Positions 26,017 through 34,699 are shown, counted from the first letter of the stretch. The stretch: DNA of 64,000 bases from Paenibacillus albicereus (GCF_012676905.1 NZ_CP051428.1:3310001-3374000), one strand, 5' to 3'. The notes: a model not told the origin generated them from the letters alone. Translations and numbers: made by a program.

Positions 26017-26048
26017 TTGCTCATTTCATCCATATATTGTAATATTAC
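26017..26048 (+). promoter_or_regulatory. Promoter and candidate operator of the ArsR-sulfur gene pair
   Basis: TTGCTC (26017-26022), a 17-base spacer, then TAATAT (26040-26045). The perfect palindrome GTAATATTAC (26039-26048) covers the -10 and continues into ACGTTATAACG. An ArsR-family repressor binding here would block RNA polymerase; that is inference from position. Confidence 0.6.
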
Positions 26049-26085
26049 GTTATAACGATTCTTTGCGCGAAAGGAAGACCCGCCT

Positions 26086-26379
26086 ATGAACACCGACAGC
26101 CGAGCGTTCGAGGAGGCGGCCGAGCTGCTGAAGGCGCTCGCCCATCCCGTGCGGCTCTGCATCGTGAACGGCCTGCTCGCCAAAGGCTCCTGCAACGTCA
26201 GCTTCATGCAGGACTGTCTCGGCCTGCCCCAGTCGACCGTCTCCCAGCATCTGCAGAAGCTCCGCGCCGCAGGCATCGTGCAGACGTCCCGCAGCGGCCT
26301 CGAAGTCCACTATACGATCGCCGACGAGCGCGTGAAGCAGCTCGCCGGCATCCTGCTCAAGGAGGAACCCTTATCATGA
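26086..26379 (+). CDS. ArsR-family regulator of the sulfane-sulfur gene
   Basis: 97-residue winged-helix repressor. The HTH is at about 45-65 (CLGLPQSTVSQHLQKLRAAG) followed by the wing (GIVQTSRSGLEVHYTIAD). Cys25, Cys36 and Cys44 are present; the last two flank helix 3 (GSCNVSFMQDC). ArsR-type regulators of sulfur genes (e.g. SqrR, BigR) sense persulfides through Cys pairs, but at other positions, so sensing by Cys36/Cys44 is only a suggestion. ATG at 26086 follows GAAAGGAAG. Its stop overlaps the start of the next gene (ATGA at 26376-26379), so the two are translationally coupled. Confidence 0.85.
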   Translation: MNTDSRAFEEAAELLKALAHPVRLCIVNGLLAKGSCNVSFMQDCLGLPQSTVSQHLQKLRAAGIVQTSRSGLEVHYTIADERVKQLAGILLKEEPLS

Positions 26380-29189
26380 CCCGCAAGATCCTCATCGTCG
26401 GCGGCGTCGCCGGCGGCGCTTCGGCCGCCGCCCGCCTGCGCCGGCTGGACGAGAACGCCCAGATCGTCCTGTTCGAGCGCGACGACCATATCTCCTTCGC
26501 CAATTGCGGCCTGCCCTACTACATCGGCGGCTCGATCCAGGACCGCTCCCGCCTGCTCGTCCAGACGCCGGAGGCGATGACGGCCCGCTACCGGCTGGAC
26601 ATCCGCGTCCGCAGCGAGGTCGTCGCCGTCGATGCCGCTGCCCGCAACGTGACGGTGCGCACCCGCGACGGACGGACGTACGAAGAGACGTACGACGCCC
26701 TGCTGCTGTCTCCCGGCGCGAAGCCGATCGTGCCGCCCGTGCCGGGCGCCGGGCTCGACGCCGTGACGACGCTGCGCAACCTGGCCGATACCGACCGCAT
26801 CAAAAGCCTCGTCGACCGCCAAGGCACGCGCTCCGCGCTCGTCGTCGGCGGCGGCTTCATCGGCGTCGAGATGGCCGAGAACCTGCGCGAGGCCGGGCTG
26901 GACGTGACGCTCGTCCAAAGCTCGGGCCAGATTCTGGCTCCGTTCGATCCGGAGCTCGCCTCGATGCTCCAGACCGAGCTCGAGCGCGCCGGCGTGCGCG
27001 TCCTGCTTCATGAGACGGCGAAAGCGTTCCGCGAGCTGGCCGGAGGCGCCGTCGAGACGGAGCTGGCCGGAGGCGGCTTCATCCGCTCGGAGCTCGTCGT
27101 GCTGGCGGTCGGCGTCGAGCCGGATACCGCCTTCCTCCACGGCAGCGGCATTCCGCTCGGCGAGCGCGGCCACATCCTCGTCGACGAGTCGATGCGCGCC
27201 GGGGCCGACGGCGTCTACGCCGTCGGCGATGCCGTGCTCGTCCGCGAGCTGCAGAGCGGCCGGCCATCGGCCGTGCCGCTGGCCGGCCCCGCCAACAAGC
27301 AGGGCCGCATCGCCGCCGATGCGATCTGCGGCCTGCCCTCGACGTACAAGGGCGCGCAGGGCACGTCGATCATCAAGGTGTTCGGCTTGACCGGAGCCGC
27401 GACGGGACGCAGCGAAAAGACGCTGCGCGAGCAAGGCGTGCCGTACGAAGCGACGTACGTGCACCCCGCCTCCCACGCCGGCTACTATCCGAATGCCGCG
27501 CCGATGGCGCTCAAGCTGTTGTTCGCTCCGGACGGCGCCGTCCTCGGCGCGCAGGCGGTCGGCGCGGACGGCGTCGACAAGCGCATCGACTCGATCGCCG
27601 CCGTGCTGCGGCTCGGCGGCACCGTGCATGACCTCGCGGAGCTGGAGCTGGCCTACGCGCCGCCTTATTCCTCCGCCAAGGACCCGGTCAACATGGCCGG
27701 CTACACGGCGGAGAACATCCTCGCCGGCCGCATGCCTGTGTTCCACGCGCCTGAGCTGGCGGAGCGCGACGAGTCCGCGACGCTGCTCGTGGACGTCCGT
27801 TCGGTCATGGAGCATGAAGCCGGACATATCCCGGGATCGCTGCTGGTGCCGGTCGACGAGCTGCGGGAACGGCTTGCCGAGCTGGATCCGAGCCGCGAGA
27901 TCTGGGTGTACTGCCAGGTCGGCATGCGCGGGTACACCGCCTCCCGCATCCTGGCCCAGCAAGGCTACCGGGTACGCAATTTGAGCGGCGGCTTCAAGAC
28001 GTACCGGCTGTTCGAGGCGGCGAAGCGGATGGACGAAAAGGCCTCCCAAGCCCGACTCCAGGCTCCGTCCGCCGTCCCGATCGCGGCCACCTCGGAAGCT
28101 CCGGACCGTCCTGACGCGGCCGGTGGTGCCGCGGCGGCTTCGCAGCCGCAAGGCGGCAGCGGCGCGGCTCCAGCGGCCGTTCCGGCACGAGACGGCAGCG
28201 GCGCCATCGGTACCGCCGTCCAGGAGCCGCTCGGCGGCAGCCGCGCCGACGGCCGCCATGCCGTAAGGCAGGACGGCCTCCCGTCGAGCGATGCTCGGGA
28301 GACCGCCTCCGTTTCCAGCGCTGCCCGGGCTGCGGTCGAGACCGTCGCGAGACCGCTCGCCTCCTTCGCCCCGGCCGCCGCCGCACCTGCCGCAGTGGGC
28401 GACGCCCCGGCCCGGGCCGGCCTGCCGCAGCCGGACGCGACGCTCGACGCCTGCGGCCTCTCCTGTCCCGGTCCGCTCATCGAGGTGAAGCGGCGGATGG
28501 ACTCGCTCGAGCCCGGGCAGGTGCTGCGCGTGCAGGCGACCGATCCCGGCTTCGGCGAGGATGTCGGGGCGTGGGCCCGCATGTACGGCGCCGAGCTGCT
28601 GCAGGCCGGCCGCGCGGAAGGCGGCCGCTTCGAGGCGCTCCTGCGCAAGCGGCCGGCCGCAGCGCTCGCGGCGTCCGGCGCTCCGGCCTCCACGGCTCCG
28701 GCAGCGGCTCCCGCCGCTCCGGAGGGCAGCACGCTCGTCGTCTTCAGCGGCGACCTCGACAAGGCGATCGCCTCCTTCATCATCGCCAACGGCGCCGCCT
28801 CGAGCGGCAAGAAGGTGACGCTGTTCTTCACCTTCTGGGGACTCAACGTCATCCGCAAGCCGGAGCGCGTCCAGGCGGACAAAGGCCTCGTCGGCAAGAT
28901 GTTCGGCCTGATGATGCCGCGCGGCAGCACGCGGCTCGGCATGTCCCGCATGAACATGGGCGGGCTCGGGGCGAAGATGATCCGCGGCGTCATGAAAGGC
29001 AGCGGCATCTCCTCCCTGGAGGAGCTCATCCAGACGGCGCTCGATCAAGGCGTCGAGATCGTCGCTTGCTCGATGTCCATGGACGTCATGGGACTGAAGC
29101 GGGAGGAGCTGATCGACGGCGTCAAGGTCGGCGGCGTCGGCTATTACCTCGGCAAGGCGGACCAGTCCGGCATCAACCTGTTCATTTAG
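26376..29189 (+). CDS. CoA-disulfide reductase/rhodanese/TusA/DsrE2 fusion
   Basis: 937-residue four-domain sulfur-trafficking protein. Residues 1-445: FAD/NAD(P)H CoA-disulfide (or persulfide) reductase with GGVAGGASAAARLRR and redox Cys44 (FANCGLPYYIGG). About 455-555: rhodanese with catalytic Cys513 (VYCQVGMRGYTA). About 565-685: Ala/Pro-rich disordered linker. About 688-760: TusA-like domain with Cys697 in CGLSCPGPL. About 770-937: DsrE2-like domain (LVVFSGDLDKAIASFIIANG; EIVACSMSMDVMG). Such proteins reduce or pass on sulfane sulfur as persulfide from one Cys to the next. The coupled ArsR regulator supports a reactive-sulfur response. Known Bacillus enzymes often have only the first two domains. 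Confidence 0.93.
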   Translation: MTRKILIVGGVAGGASAAARLRRLDENAQIVLFERDDHISFANCGLPYYIGGSIQDRSRLLVQTPEAMTARYRLDIRVRSEVVAVDAAARNVTVRTRDGRTYEETYDALLLSPGAKPIVPPVPGAGLDAVTTLRNLADTDRIKSLVDRQGTRSALVVGGGFIGVEMAENLREAGLDVTLVQSSGQILAPFDPELASMLQTELERAGVRVLLHETAKAFRELAGGAVETELAGGGFIRSELVVLAVGVEPDTAFLHGSGIPLGERGHILVDESMRAGADGVYAVGDAVLVRELQSGRPSAVPLAGPANKQGRIAADAICGLPSTYKGAQGTSIIKVFGLTGAATGRSEKTLREQGVPYEATYVHPASHAGYYPNAAPMALKLLFAPDGAVLGAQAVGADGVDKRIDSIAAVLRLGGTVHDLAELELAYAPPYSSAKDPVNMAGYTAENILAGRMPVFHAPELAERDESATLLVDVRSVMEHEAGHIPGSLLVPVDELRERLAELDPSREIWVYCQVGMRGYTASRILAQQGYRVRNLSGGFKTYRLFEAAKRMDEKASQARLQAPSAVPIAATSEAPDRPDAAGGAAAASQPQGGSGAAPAAVPARDGSGAIGTAVQEPLGGSRADGRHAVRQDGLPSSDARETASVSSAARAAVETVARPLASFAPAAAAPAAVGDAPARAGLPQPDATLDACGLSCPGPLIEVKRRMDSLEPGQVLRVQATDPGFGEDVGAWARMYGAELLQAGRAEGGRFEALLRKRPAAALAASGAPASTAPAAAPAAPEGSTLVVFSGDLDKAIASFIIANGAASSGKKVTLFFTFWGLNVIRKPERVQADKGLVGKMFGLMMPRGSTRLGMSRMNMGGLGAKMIRGVMKGSGISSLEELIQTALDQGVEIVACSMSMDVMGLKREELIDGVKVGGVGYYLGKADQSGINLFI

Positions 29190-29208
29190 CAAGGCCGCAT
29201 CCCGAGAA

Positions 29209-29257
29209 GCATGGGGCGGGCAGAAGGGCCTGAAGAGGCCGGCTGCCCGCCCCATGC
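29209..29257 (+). terminator. Strong hairpin after the sulfur gene
   Basis: GCATGGGGCGGGCAG (29209-29223) and CTGCCCGCCCCATGC (29243-29257) form a perfect 15-bp stem. No T-run follows, so termination is probable but not certain. Confidence 0.6.
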
Positions 29258-29336
29258 CCCGTTCTTGCGGTCTCATCCTGCAAGGCGTCCGCAAGCGCCT
29301 GAAAAAGAGTATACTGGCATCATGGAGGTGACCCGC

Positions 29337-29963
29337 ATGAAGCGAACGACCCGCTCCGGCTCGGCCGGAGCCCTGCTCGGCGGCGAGATGCCGTCAGACC
29401 GCGAATGGACCGCCATCACGGGCTGCGACGCGGCGGCGGACGGCGCGTTCTGGTACGCCGTGCGCTCGACCGGCATCTTTTGCCGGCCGTCCTGCCGCTC
29501 CCGCGAGCCGAGGCGCGACCGCGCGCTGGTGTTCCGGACGCCGGAGCAGGCGATGGACGCCGGATTCCGGTCCTGCAAGCGCTGCGAGCCGGAAAAGGCC
29601 GCCAAGCCCGACGAGGCTTGGCTGGCCGAGATGGAATCGCTCCTGGCGGCGCGACTGCGCGAGGGCCTGTCGCTCGGCGAGCTGGCGGACGCCGCCTGCC
29701 TGTCGCCCTGGCATCTGCATCGCCGCTTCAAGCGGGCGACAGGCTTGACGCCGCAGCAGTACATCCGCCGCGAGCGGATCGCGCGGGCCAAGCGGCTGCT
29801 GGACGACACGGAGCAGACCGTGGCGTCCGTCGCCAAGGAATGCGGCATCCCTTCGGCGAGCCGCTTCATCGCCTTGTTTCGCCAGGAAGCGGGCTGCACG
29901 CCCGCCGAGTACCGCCGCCGGACAGGCGGAGAACAAGATGCCGAAGGAGGCAAAGCCGAATGA
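29337..29963 (+). CDS. adaA: AdaA: methylphosphotriester transferase and AraC-type activator
   Basis: 208 residues. The N-terminal Ada zinc domain has four Cys (Cys49, Cys53 in GIFCRPSCRSR; Cys80, Cys83 in CKRCEP); Cys49 would accept the methyl group from DNA phosphotriesters. The AraC-type double HTH follows (about 105-200; LGELADAACLSPWHLHRRFK and ASVAKECGIPSASRFIALFR). Once methylated, AdaA activates the alkylation-repair operon. ATG at 29337 is chosen since GGAGGTGA stands 5 bases before it; the ATG 15 bases upstream overlaps that site. A TATACT (-10 like) lies at 29310-29315 without a clear -35, fitting an activated promoter. Its stop overlaps the ogt start by 4 bases. Confidence 0.93.
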   Translation: MKRTTRSGSAGALLGGEMPSDREWTAITGCDAAADGAFWYAVRSTGIFCRPSCRSREPRRDRALVFRTPEQAMDAGFRSCKRCEPEKAAKPDEAWLAEMESLLAARLREGLSLGELADAACLSPWHLHRRFKRATGLTPQQYIRRERIARAKRLLDDTEQTVASVAKECGIPSASRFIALFRQEAGCTPAEYRRRTGGEQDAEGGKAE

Positions 29964-30505
29964 GCGCAGAAGAGAACGTGCTGTACTGGAGCGTGCTGGA
30001 GATGGACGGCTGGCGGCTGCATGCCGCGGCGGATTCGGAGGGGTTCGCGTTCTGCGGATCGCAGGACGCCCCGTTCGAGGAGCTGGCCGAGTGGGCGGGG
30101 GCCCGCCGGCCGGGGTCGAGGCTCGAGCGGTCCGATGCCGTCCTGCAGCCTTATCTGGATGAGCTCGCCGCCCTGCTGAGCGGAAAGAGCCGGGAGTTCC
30201 GGCTGCCGCTGTCGCTCGGCGGCACCGCGTTCCAGCGGGAGGTATGGGACGAGCTGCGGCGGATTCCGTACGGCGAGACCCGCACGTACCTCCAGATCGC
30301 CGAGGCGATCGGCCGGCCGTCGGCCGCGCGCGCCGTCGGCGCGGCGATCGGCGCGAACCCGGTGCTCATGCCGGTGCCCTGCCATCGCGTCGTCGGCTCC
30401 GGCGGCGCCCTGACGGGCTACCGGGGCGGGCTGGAAATGAAGCGCCGGCTGCTGGCGCTGGAAGGCTCTGCGGGCCGGCAGCCTGTCCCGGAGCGCCGGA
30501 GCTAG
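29960..30505 (+). CDS. ogt: Methylated-DNA-protein-cysteine methyltransferase (Ogt/AdaB)
   Basis: 181-residue suicide repair protein that removes the methyl from O6-methylguanine. The C-terminal domain has the classical active site PVPCHRVVGSGG with acceptor Cys141, the helix RAVGAAIGANP and the wing LTGYRGGLEMKRRLLALE. The N-terminal domain is the usual variable ribonuclease-like fold. ATG at 29960 (ATGA overlap with adaA) has GAAGGAGG at 29943-29950. Together with adaA it forms an adaptive-response operon as in Bacillus adaA-adaB. Confidence 0.94.
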   Translation: MSAEENVLYWSVLEMDGWRLHAAADSEGFAFCGSQDAPFEELAEWAGARRPGSRLERSDAVLQPYLDELAALLSGKSREFRLPLSLGGTAFQREVWDELRRIPYGETRTYLQIAEAIGRPSAARAVGAAIGANPVLMPVPCHRVVGSGGALTGYRGGLEMKRRLLALEGSAGRQPVPERRS

Positions 30506-30673
30506 TCGGCGGCGCCGCAGGACGGCAGCCTGTCCCGGAGCTAGCCGGAGCTAGCCGGCTTCGCCGCGGGCGGCGCTGCAAGCAGGTTCATGCCCGGCGG
30601 CGCTGTTGCCGAGGGGGCATCCGCGAGGACAGCGGGACATGCCGGCACGTCCGCAGGTTCCGATGGACGGACC

Positions 30674-30714
30674 AAAAAGAGTCGAGCCCCTATTCGCGGG
30701 GCTCGACTCTTTTT
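30674..30714. terminator. Bidirectional terminator after adaA-ogt
   Basis: AAAAAGAGTCGAGCCCC (30674-30690) and its exact complement (30698-30714) around a 7-base loop; T-run on both strands. It lies 170 bases after ogt and just before the 52-bp array. Confidence 0.9.
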
Positions 30715-30734
30715 GGCGTTCCGGCGATTCGGCC

Positions 30735-31337
30735 CGCTCCCTCGCATCCAAGGCATGTATGTGCCTTGGTTCCGGCAAGTTCGGCCGGCTCCCCCGCATC
30801 CAAGGCAGTCATGTGCCTTGGTTCCGGCAAGTTCAGCCGGCTCCCTCGCATCCAAGGCGGGTATGTGCCTTGGTTCCGACGTCGGCCGGCCCCCTCGCAT
30901 CCAGGGCATGTATGTGCCTTGGTTCCGACGTCGGCCGGCCCCCTCGCATCCAGGGCATGTATGTGCCTTGGTTCCGGCGATTTGGCCGGCTCCCTCGCAT
31001 CCAAGGCAGATAGGTGCCTTGGTTCCGGCAAGTTCAGTCGGCTCCCTCGCATCCAAGGCAGATAGGTGCCTTGGTTCCTGCGATTCGGCCCGCTCCCTCG
31101 CATCCAAGGCGGTTATGTGCCTTGGTTCCGGCAAGTTCAGCCGGCTCCCTCGCATCCAAGGCGGTTATGTGCCTTGGTTCCGGCAAGTTCAGCCGGCTCC
31201 CCCGCATCCAAGGCATGTATGTGCCTTGGTTCCGGCAAGTTCGGCCGGCTCCCCCGCATCCAAGGCGGTTATGTGCCTTGGTTCCGGCAAGTTCGGCCGG
31301 CTCCCCCGCATCCAAGGCAGATAGGTGCCTTGGTTCC
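30735..31337. repeat. Tandem array, twelve copies of a 52-bp unit with palindrome
   Basis: GTGCCTTGG recurs at 30761, 30813, 30865, 30914, 30963, 31014, 31066, 31117, 31169, 31221, 31273 and 31325. Most periods are 52; four are 49-51. Each unit carries CCAAGGCA-(6)-TGCCTTGG, a palindromic stem, then GGTTCCGGCAAGTTCGGCCGG and a CTCCC(C/T)CGCAT tail. The variable bases lie mainly in the 6-base loop and in a short block after GGTTCC. The array lies between the convergent ogt and DUF2339 genes. All six frames are largely open through it as a side effect. 31338-31511 has no visible gene. Confidence 0.93.
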
Positions 31338-31511
31338 AAACTTTGCAGCTTGCCCGGTTTGCCCGTCAAGCTGCGCCAGCCCCGCCTTGCTGCCCAGCCT
31401 AGGCTGGGCATGTCTCGCCTGTCGCAGCCAGCCTATCAAGGCTGGCTTCGCCCTTCCATCTCCGCGCGCGGCAAAGGCTTGCGGAGCGTTTGGGCCCGAT
31501 TGCCTTTCCCG

Positions 31512-33476
31512 CTATTCCTGCTGCTTGCGGTAGAGCATCCGGGACGCCAGGATGCCGACGATGCCGAGGCCGATGAACAGAATCGCCCGCACAGCGGTCG
31601 AGACGCCCGGCAGATCGATGAAGATGACCTTGATGAGCGTCAGGAACAGCAGCGCGATGCCGGCGGCCCGCACCTTGGCCTTGTGCAGCAGCAGTCCGAC
31701 GGCGAAAAGCGCGACGGCGTAGGCGACCCAAACGGCGGACAGGACGAGCGAGCGGCGGTCGGGATCGAGCGTCTCGGCGAGCACGAGCGTCAGCTGCGTG
31801 AGGAAGACGAGCACGAGCAGCCCTCCGCTCCAGAGCAGCAGCGGTCCGGGACCGCCTGGCAGCTCCTTGTGGCGCAGCGGCCGGAGCAGGACGTACATCG
31901 CGGTCCAAGCGGCGAGCAGCACGAGCCAGCCGAACGTCTCCTCCGACCAAGCCTCGCGGATCGGAGCGTTCAGCACCAGCCCGACGCCGAGGAACAGCGT
32001 GGCGGCCGCCCCTGCTTTTTGCAGCCCGGAGGACAGCCTCAGGCCCAGGTAGAGCGATGCCACGCCCTGAGCGAGCAGCACCGGACCGAGATAACGATAC
32101 GAGGCGGCGTCGAAAGCGAGCAGCACCCAGCCCAGCGTCGACACCGCCATATACAGGCGCATCCGATCCTTGTCGCGGGCACGAAAGCCGAAGGCGGCTC
32201 CCGCCAGCAGCAGCGACAGCGCGGCGATCATCCAGCGGTAGCCGGATTCCCCCGCCAAGGCATGGAGCCAGCCCGCATTGACGGCGAACGAGGCGAGCAG
32301 CAAGGCTTGCCGCTCCGGCTTCCTGGCGAACTCCGCATCCCGCAGCGACAAGCCGAGCTGCAGGAGGTAATGAAGCAGCAGCGCTCCGAGCACGAGCCAT
32401 CGCTCGCCCGCTCCTTCCGCGCTCGCGCCCCCGAACAGCATCGGCGGCAGCAGCAGGACGTACGACAGGACATACGCGATGCGGAAGCTGGAGCGCCAGC
32501 TGAGCAGCAGCACCGCGGCCGAGAAAGCAGCCTCGTAGCCGATGAACAGCGGCAGGTTCGGGTCGGCCGAGTCGACGAGGAACGGCACGAGTGCGCCGGC
32601 GACTCCAGCGGCGAGCATAAGCGCCTGCGACCGATAGCGCAGCGAGCAGCCGACGAACAGCAGCACCGCGGCCGCATAGAGGGCGAATGCCGTTGCCGGG
32701 CCGATGAAGCCGTACAGCATGTGAGCGGCGAAAAGCGTCAGCACGAGCACGCCGTTCGCGCCGCCGAGCAGCGTCTGCGCCAGCGCTCTCCGGTCCTGCT
32801 TCATCCAGCGGACGCCCAGCCCGAACATCGCCGCCGAGGCGGCGATGCCGATCCAGCAGCGGATCGCCGGCGTGATGTAGCCCGCGCTCGACGCCGCCAG
32901 GAAGCCCCACAGCACGCCGATCAGCAGGACGACGATGAAGATCCTTGGCAGCCAGACCTGGCCGATCTGACGCTCCCAATCCATCGGCGGACGCGGCTGG
33001 CGCGTTTCTGCCTGCTGTCGGCTGCCCGCCGGATGCATGATCTCTTTCGGATGCGTGCCTGGATGCTCTCCCGGCTCCGGACGACCGCTCTGCGCATTCC
33101 TTCCTGCCTGCTGGCTGAGGCCCGGCAGGCGCGTTTCCTCTTCCAGATGCGTGCCTGGATGCACTTCCGACTCCGGTCGACCGCTCTGCGCATTCCTTCC
33201 TGCCTGCTGGCTGAAGCCCGGCGGGAGCGCTTCCTCATTCGGAGGCGCGCTTGGATGCACTCCCGCTTGCGGGTGCACCTTTGATTCCGGTTGATTGACG
33301 TGCGGACGCGCATCGGCCTGCAGGCCGTTTTGCGATGAATTCGCCTCGGCATATGTTCCTGCCTGCAGCGGCTCTCCCGCCTGCAGCAGCCGTCCGTATC
33401 GGTACAGCTGACGCCGAAGCTCCCGGACTTCTTCCTCCAGCCGCTCGACCCGCGTTTCCATCGTTTCCTGACTCAT
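31512..33476 (-). CDS. DUF2339 multi-pass membrane protein
   Basis: 654 residues. Residues 1-30 are a coiled-coil (METRVERLEEEVRELRRQLYR), followed by a hydrophilic, repeat-containing region to about 165, then WERQIGQVWLPRIFIVVLLIGVLWG and about 16-18 membrane helices to the end (KVIFIDLPGVSTAVRAILFIGLG). This coiled-coil plus many-helix layout is that of the DUF2339 family, whose function is unknown. The hydrophilic part has a 32-residue tandem duplication (SQQAGRNAQSGRPE), an in-frame 96-bp repeat near 33050-33235. ATG at 33476 has GGAAGGAGG upstream; the longer frame is rejected. Monocistronic. Confidence 0.88.
   Translation of the reverse strand: MSQETMETRVERLEEEVRELRRQLYRYGRLLQAGEPLQAGTYAEANSSQNGLQADARPHVNQPESKVHPQAGVHPSAPPNEEALPPGFSQQAGRNAQSGRPESEVHPGTHLEEETRLPGLSQQAGRNAQSGRPEPGEHPGTHPKEIMHPAGSRQQAETRQPRPPMDWERQIGQVWLPRIFIVVLLIGVLWGFLAASSAGYITPAIRCWIGIAASAAMFGLGVRWMKQDRRALAQTLLGGANGVLVLTLFAAHMLYGFIGPATAFALYAAAVLLFVGCSLRYRSQALMLAAGVAGALVPFLVDSADPNLPLFIGYEAAFSAAVLLLSWRSSFRIAYVLSYVLLLPPMLFGGASAEGAGERWLVLGALLLHYLLQLGLSLRDAEFARKPERQALLLASFAVNAGWLHALAGESGYRWMIAALSLLLAGAAFGFRARDKDRMRLYMAVSTLGWVLLAFDAASYRYLGPVLLAQGVASLYLGLRLSSGLQKAGAAATLFLGVGLVLNAPIREAWSEETFGWLVLLAAWTAMYVLLRPLRHKELPGGPGPLLLWSGGLLVLVFLTQLTLVLAETLDPDRRSLVLSAVWVAYAVALFAVGLLLHKAKVRAAGIALLFLTLIKVIFIDLPGVSTAVRAILFIGLGIVGILASRMLYRKQQE
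33050..33235 (-). repeat. In-frame 96-bp duplication in the DUF2339 gene
   Basis: Two copies of a 96-bp (32-codon) unit coding for SQQAGRNAQSGRPE and flanking residues. The DNA CTGCGCATTCCTTCCTGCCTG is shared by both copies. Confidence 0.78.
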
Positions 33477-33636
33477 CGGCGTCCTCCTTCCGGTTCGCAT
33501 GATCGTCCTATTATGGCAACGCCTTCCATCTCGTGTCAACGCTTTAGCTTGATGCGGCGGCCACGGGACCATCATCATGCTTGCTGGGCATGAGCCGCCA
33601 TTGTTCCGCAGGGTCACAGAAATAAAGCTCATGCTC

Positions 33637-34361
33637 TACCCGTCGCATGAAGGCAGTCCCGACCCCTTCAACTCTCGCCCGTACTCCCGATCTGTCGCAT
33701 GAAGGCAGTCCCGACTCCTTCAACTCTCGCCCGTACTCCCGACCCGTCGCATGAAGGCAGTCTCGACCCCTTCAACTCTCGCCCGTACTCCCGACACGCC
33801 GTATGAAAGCAATCCCGACCCCTTCAACTCTCGCCTGTTCTTCCGACACTCCGCATGAAGGCAGTCCCGACCCCTTCAACTCTCGCCTGTACTTCCGACA
33901 CTCCGCATGAAGGCAGTCCCGACCCCTTCAACTCTCGCCCGTACTCCCGACACGCCGTATGAAAGCTGTCCCGACCCCTTCAACTCTCGCCCGTACTCCC
34001 GACCCGCCGCATGAAGGCAGTCCCGACCCCTTCAACTCTCGCCTGTACTTCCGACACTCCGCATGAAGGCTGTCCCGACCCCTTCAACTCTCGCCCGTAC
34101 TCCCGACACGCCGTATGAAAGCAGTCCCGACCCCTTCAACTCTCGCCCGTACTCCCGACACGCCGCATGAAGGCAGTCTCGACCCCTTCAACTCTCGCCC
34201 GTACTCCCGATCCGTCGCATGAAGGCAGTCCCGACCCCTTCAACTCTCGCCCGTACTTCCGACACTCCGCATGAAGGCAGTCCCGACCCCTTCAACTCTC
34301 GCCCGAACTCCCGACCCGTCGCATGAAGGCGGTCCCGACCCCTTCAACTCTCGCCCGAACC
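33637..34361. repeat. Tandem array, fourteen copies of a 52-bp unit
   Basis: ACTCTCGCC recurs at 33671, 33723, 33775, 33827 and 33879 and onward at exactly 52 bp for 14 copies. The unit contains CGCATGAAGGCAGTCCCGA, CCCCTTCAACTCTCGCC and a variable GTACTCCCGAC(A/C)C(G/T)C block. Substitutions come in a few linked variants (CGTATGAAAG; CACTCCGCATGAAGG; TGTACTTCC) reused along the array, which suggests unit exchange by recombination. It lies between the DUF2339 start and the ara operon end. 33477-33636 and 34362-34409 show nothing else. Confidence 0.95.
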
Positions 34362-34409
34362 TAAGCCAACGGGCACGGCTAATCGGCTGCCACTCAAGCC
34401 AACCTGGCT

Positions 34410-34459
34410 AAAGAAAGAGGCTGTCCCGGGGCCGTCGCTTCGACCTCTGGGACAGCCTC
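34410..34459 (-). terminator. Probable terminator of the ara operon
   Basis: GAGGCTGTCCC (34417-34427) and GGGACAGCCTC (34449-34459) form an 11-bp stem; on the minus strand it is followed by TTTCTTT. It is 240 bases beyond araA, with no other minus-strand gene between. Confidence 0.75.
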
Positions 34460-34571
34460 TGCGGGATGGCGTATCGTTCTAGTACTTGTTACAGCCTATA
34501 GAATAGAAAGGTTCATGCCGCTGCTTATTCGAGGCCTAATCGGTATCCAAACGAGATAGATCGGTCGCGGT

Positions 34572-34680
34572 TCAGACGCTTGCTGCCCATACGGACCCTG
34601 GCGGCGGACGCTTGCTGCTCGGCGGACGCTTGCTGCCCATACGGATACGGACCTGCCGGCGAAAGCTTCGCCTCAAGCCG
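34572..34680. repeat. Short direct repeats just after araA
   Basis: ACGCTTGCTGCCCATACGGA occurs twice and ACGCTTGCTGCTCGGCGG once, within 80 bases immediately beyond the araA stop. It looks like a young minisatellite. Confidence 0.65.
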
Positions 34681-34699
34681 CCCTGACCGCGCGCGCCGC

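Noticed and set aside
29322-29336. An earlier ATG for adaA at 29322
   Set aside because: GGAGGTGA at 29325-29332 lies after that ATG and is well placed for the ATG at 29337.
30541-31533. Several repeat-coded open frames on both strands of the 52-bp array
   Set aside because: The period is not a multiple of three, so all frames read through the same units. There are no ribosome sites, and many frames are open at once.
18701-34361. Tandem arrays as CRISPR arrays
   Set aside because: Units abut with no unique spacers of constant length, and no cas genes are present in the window.
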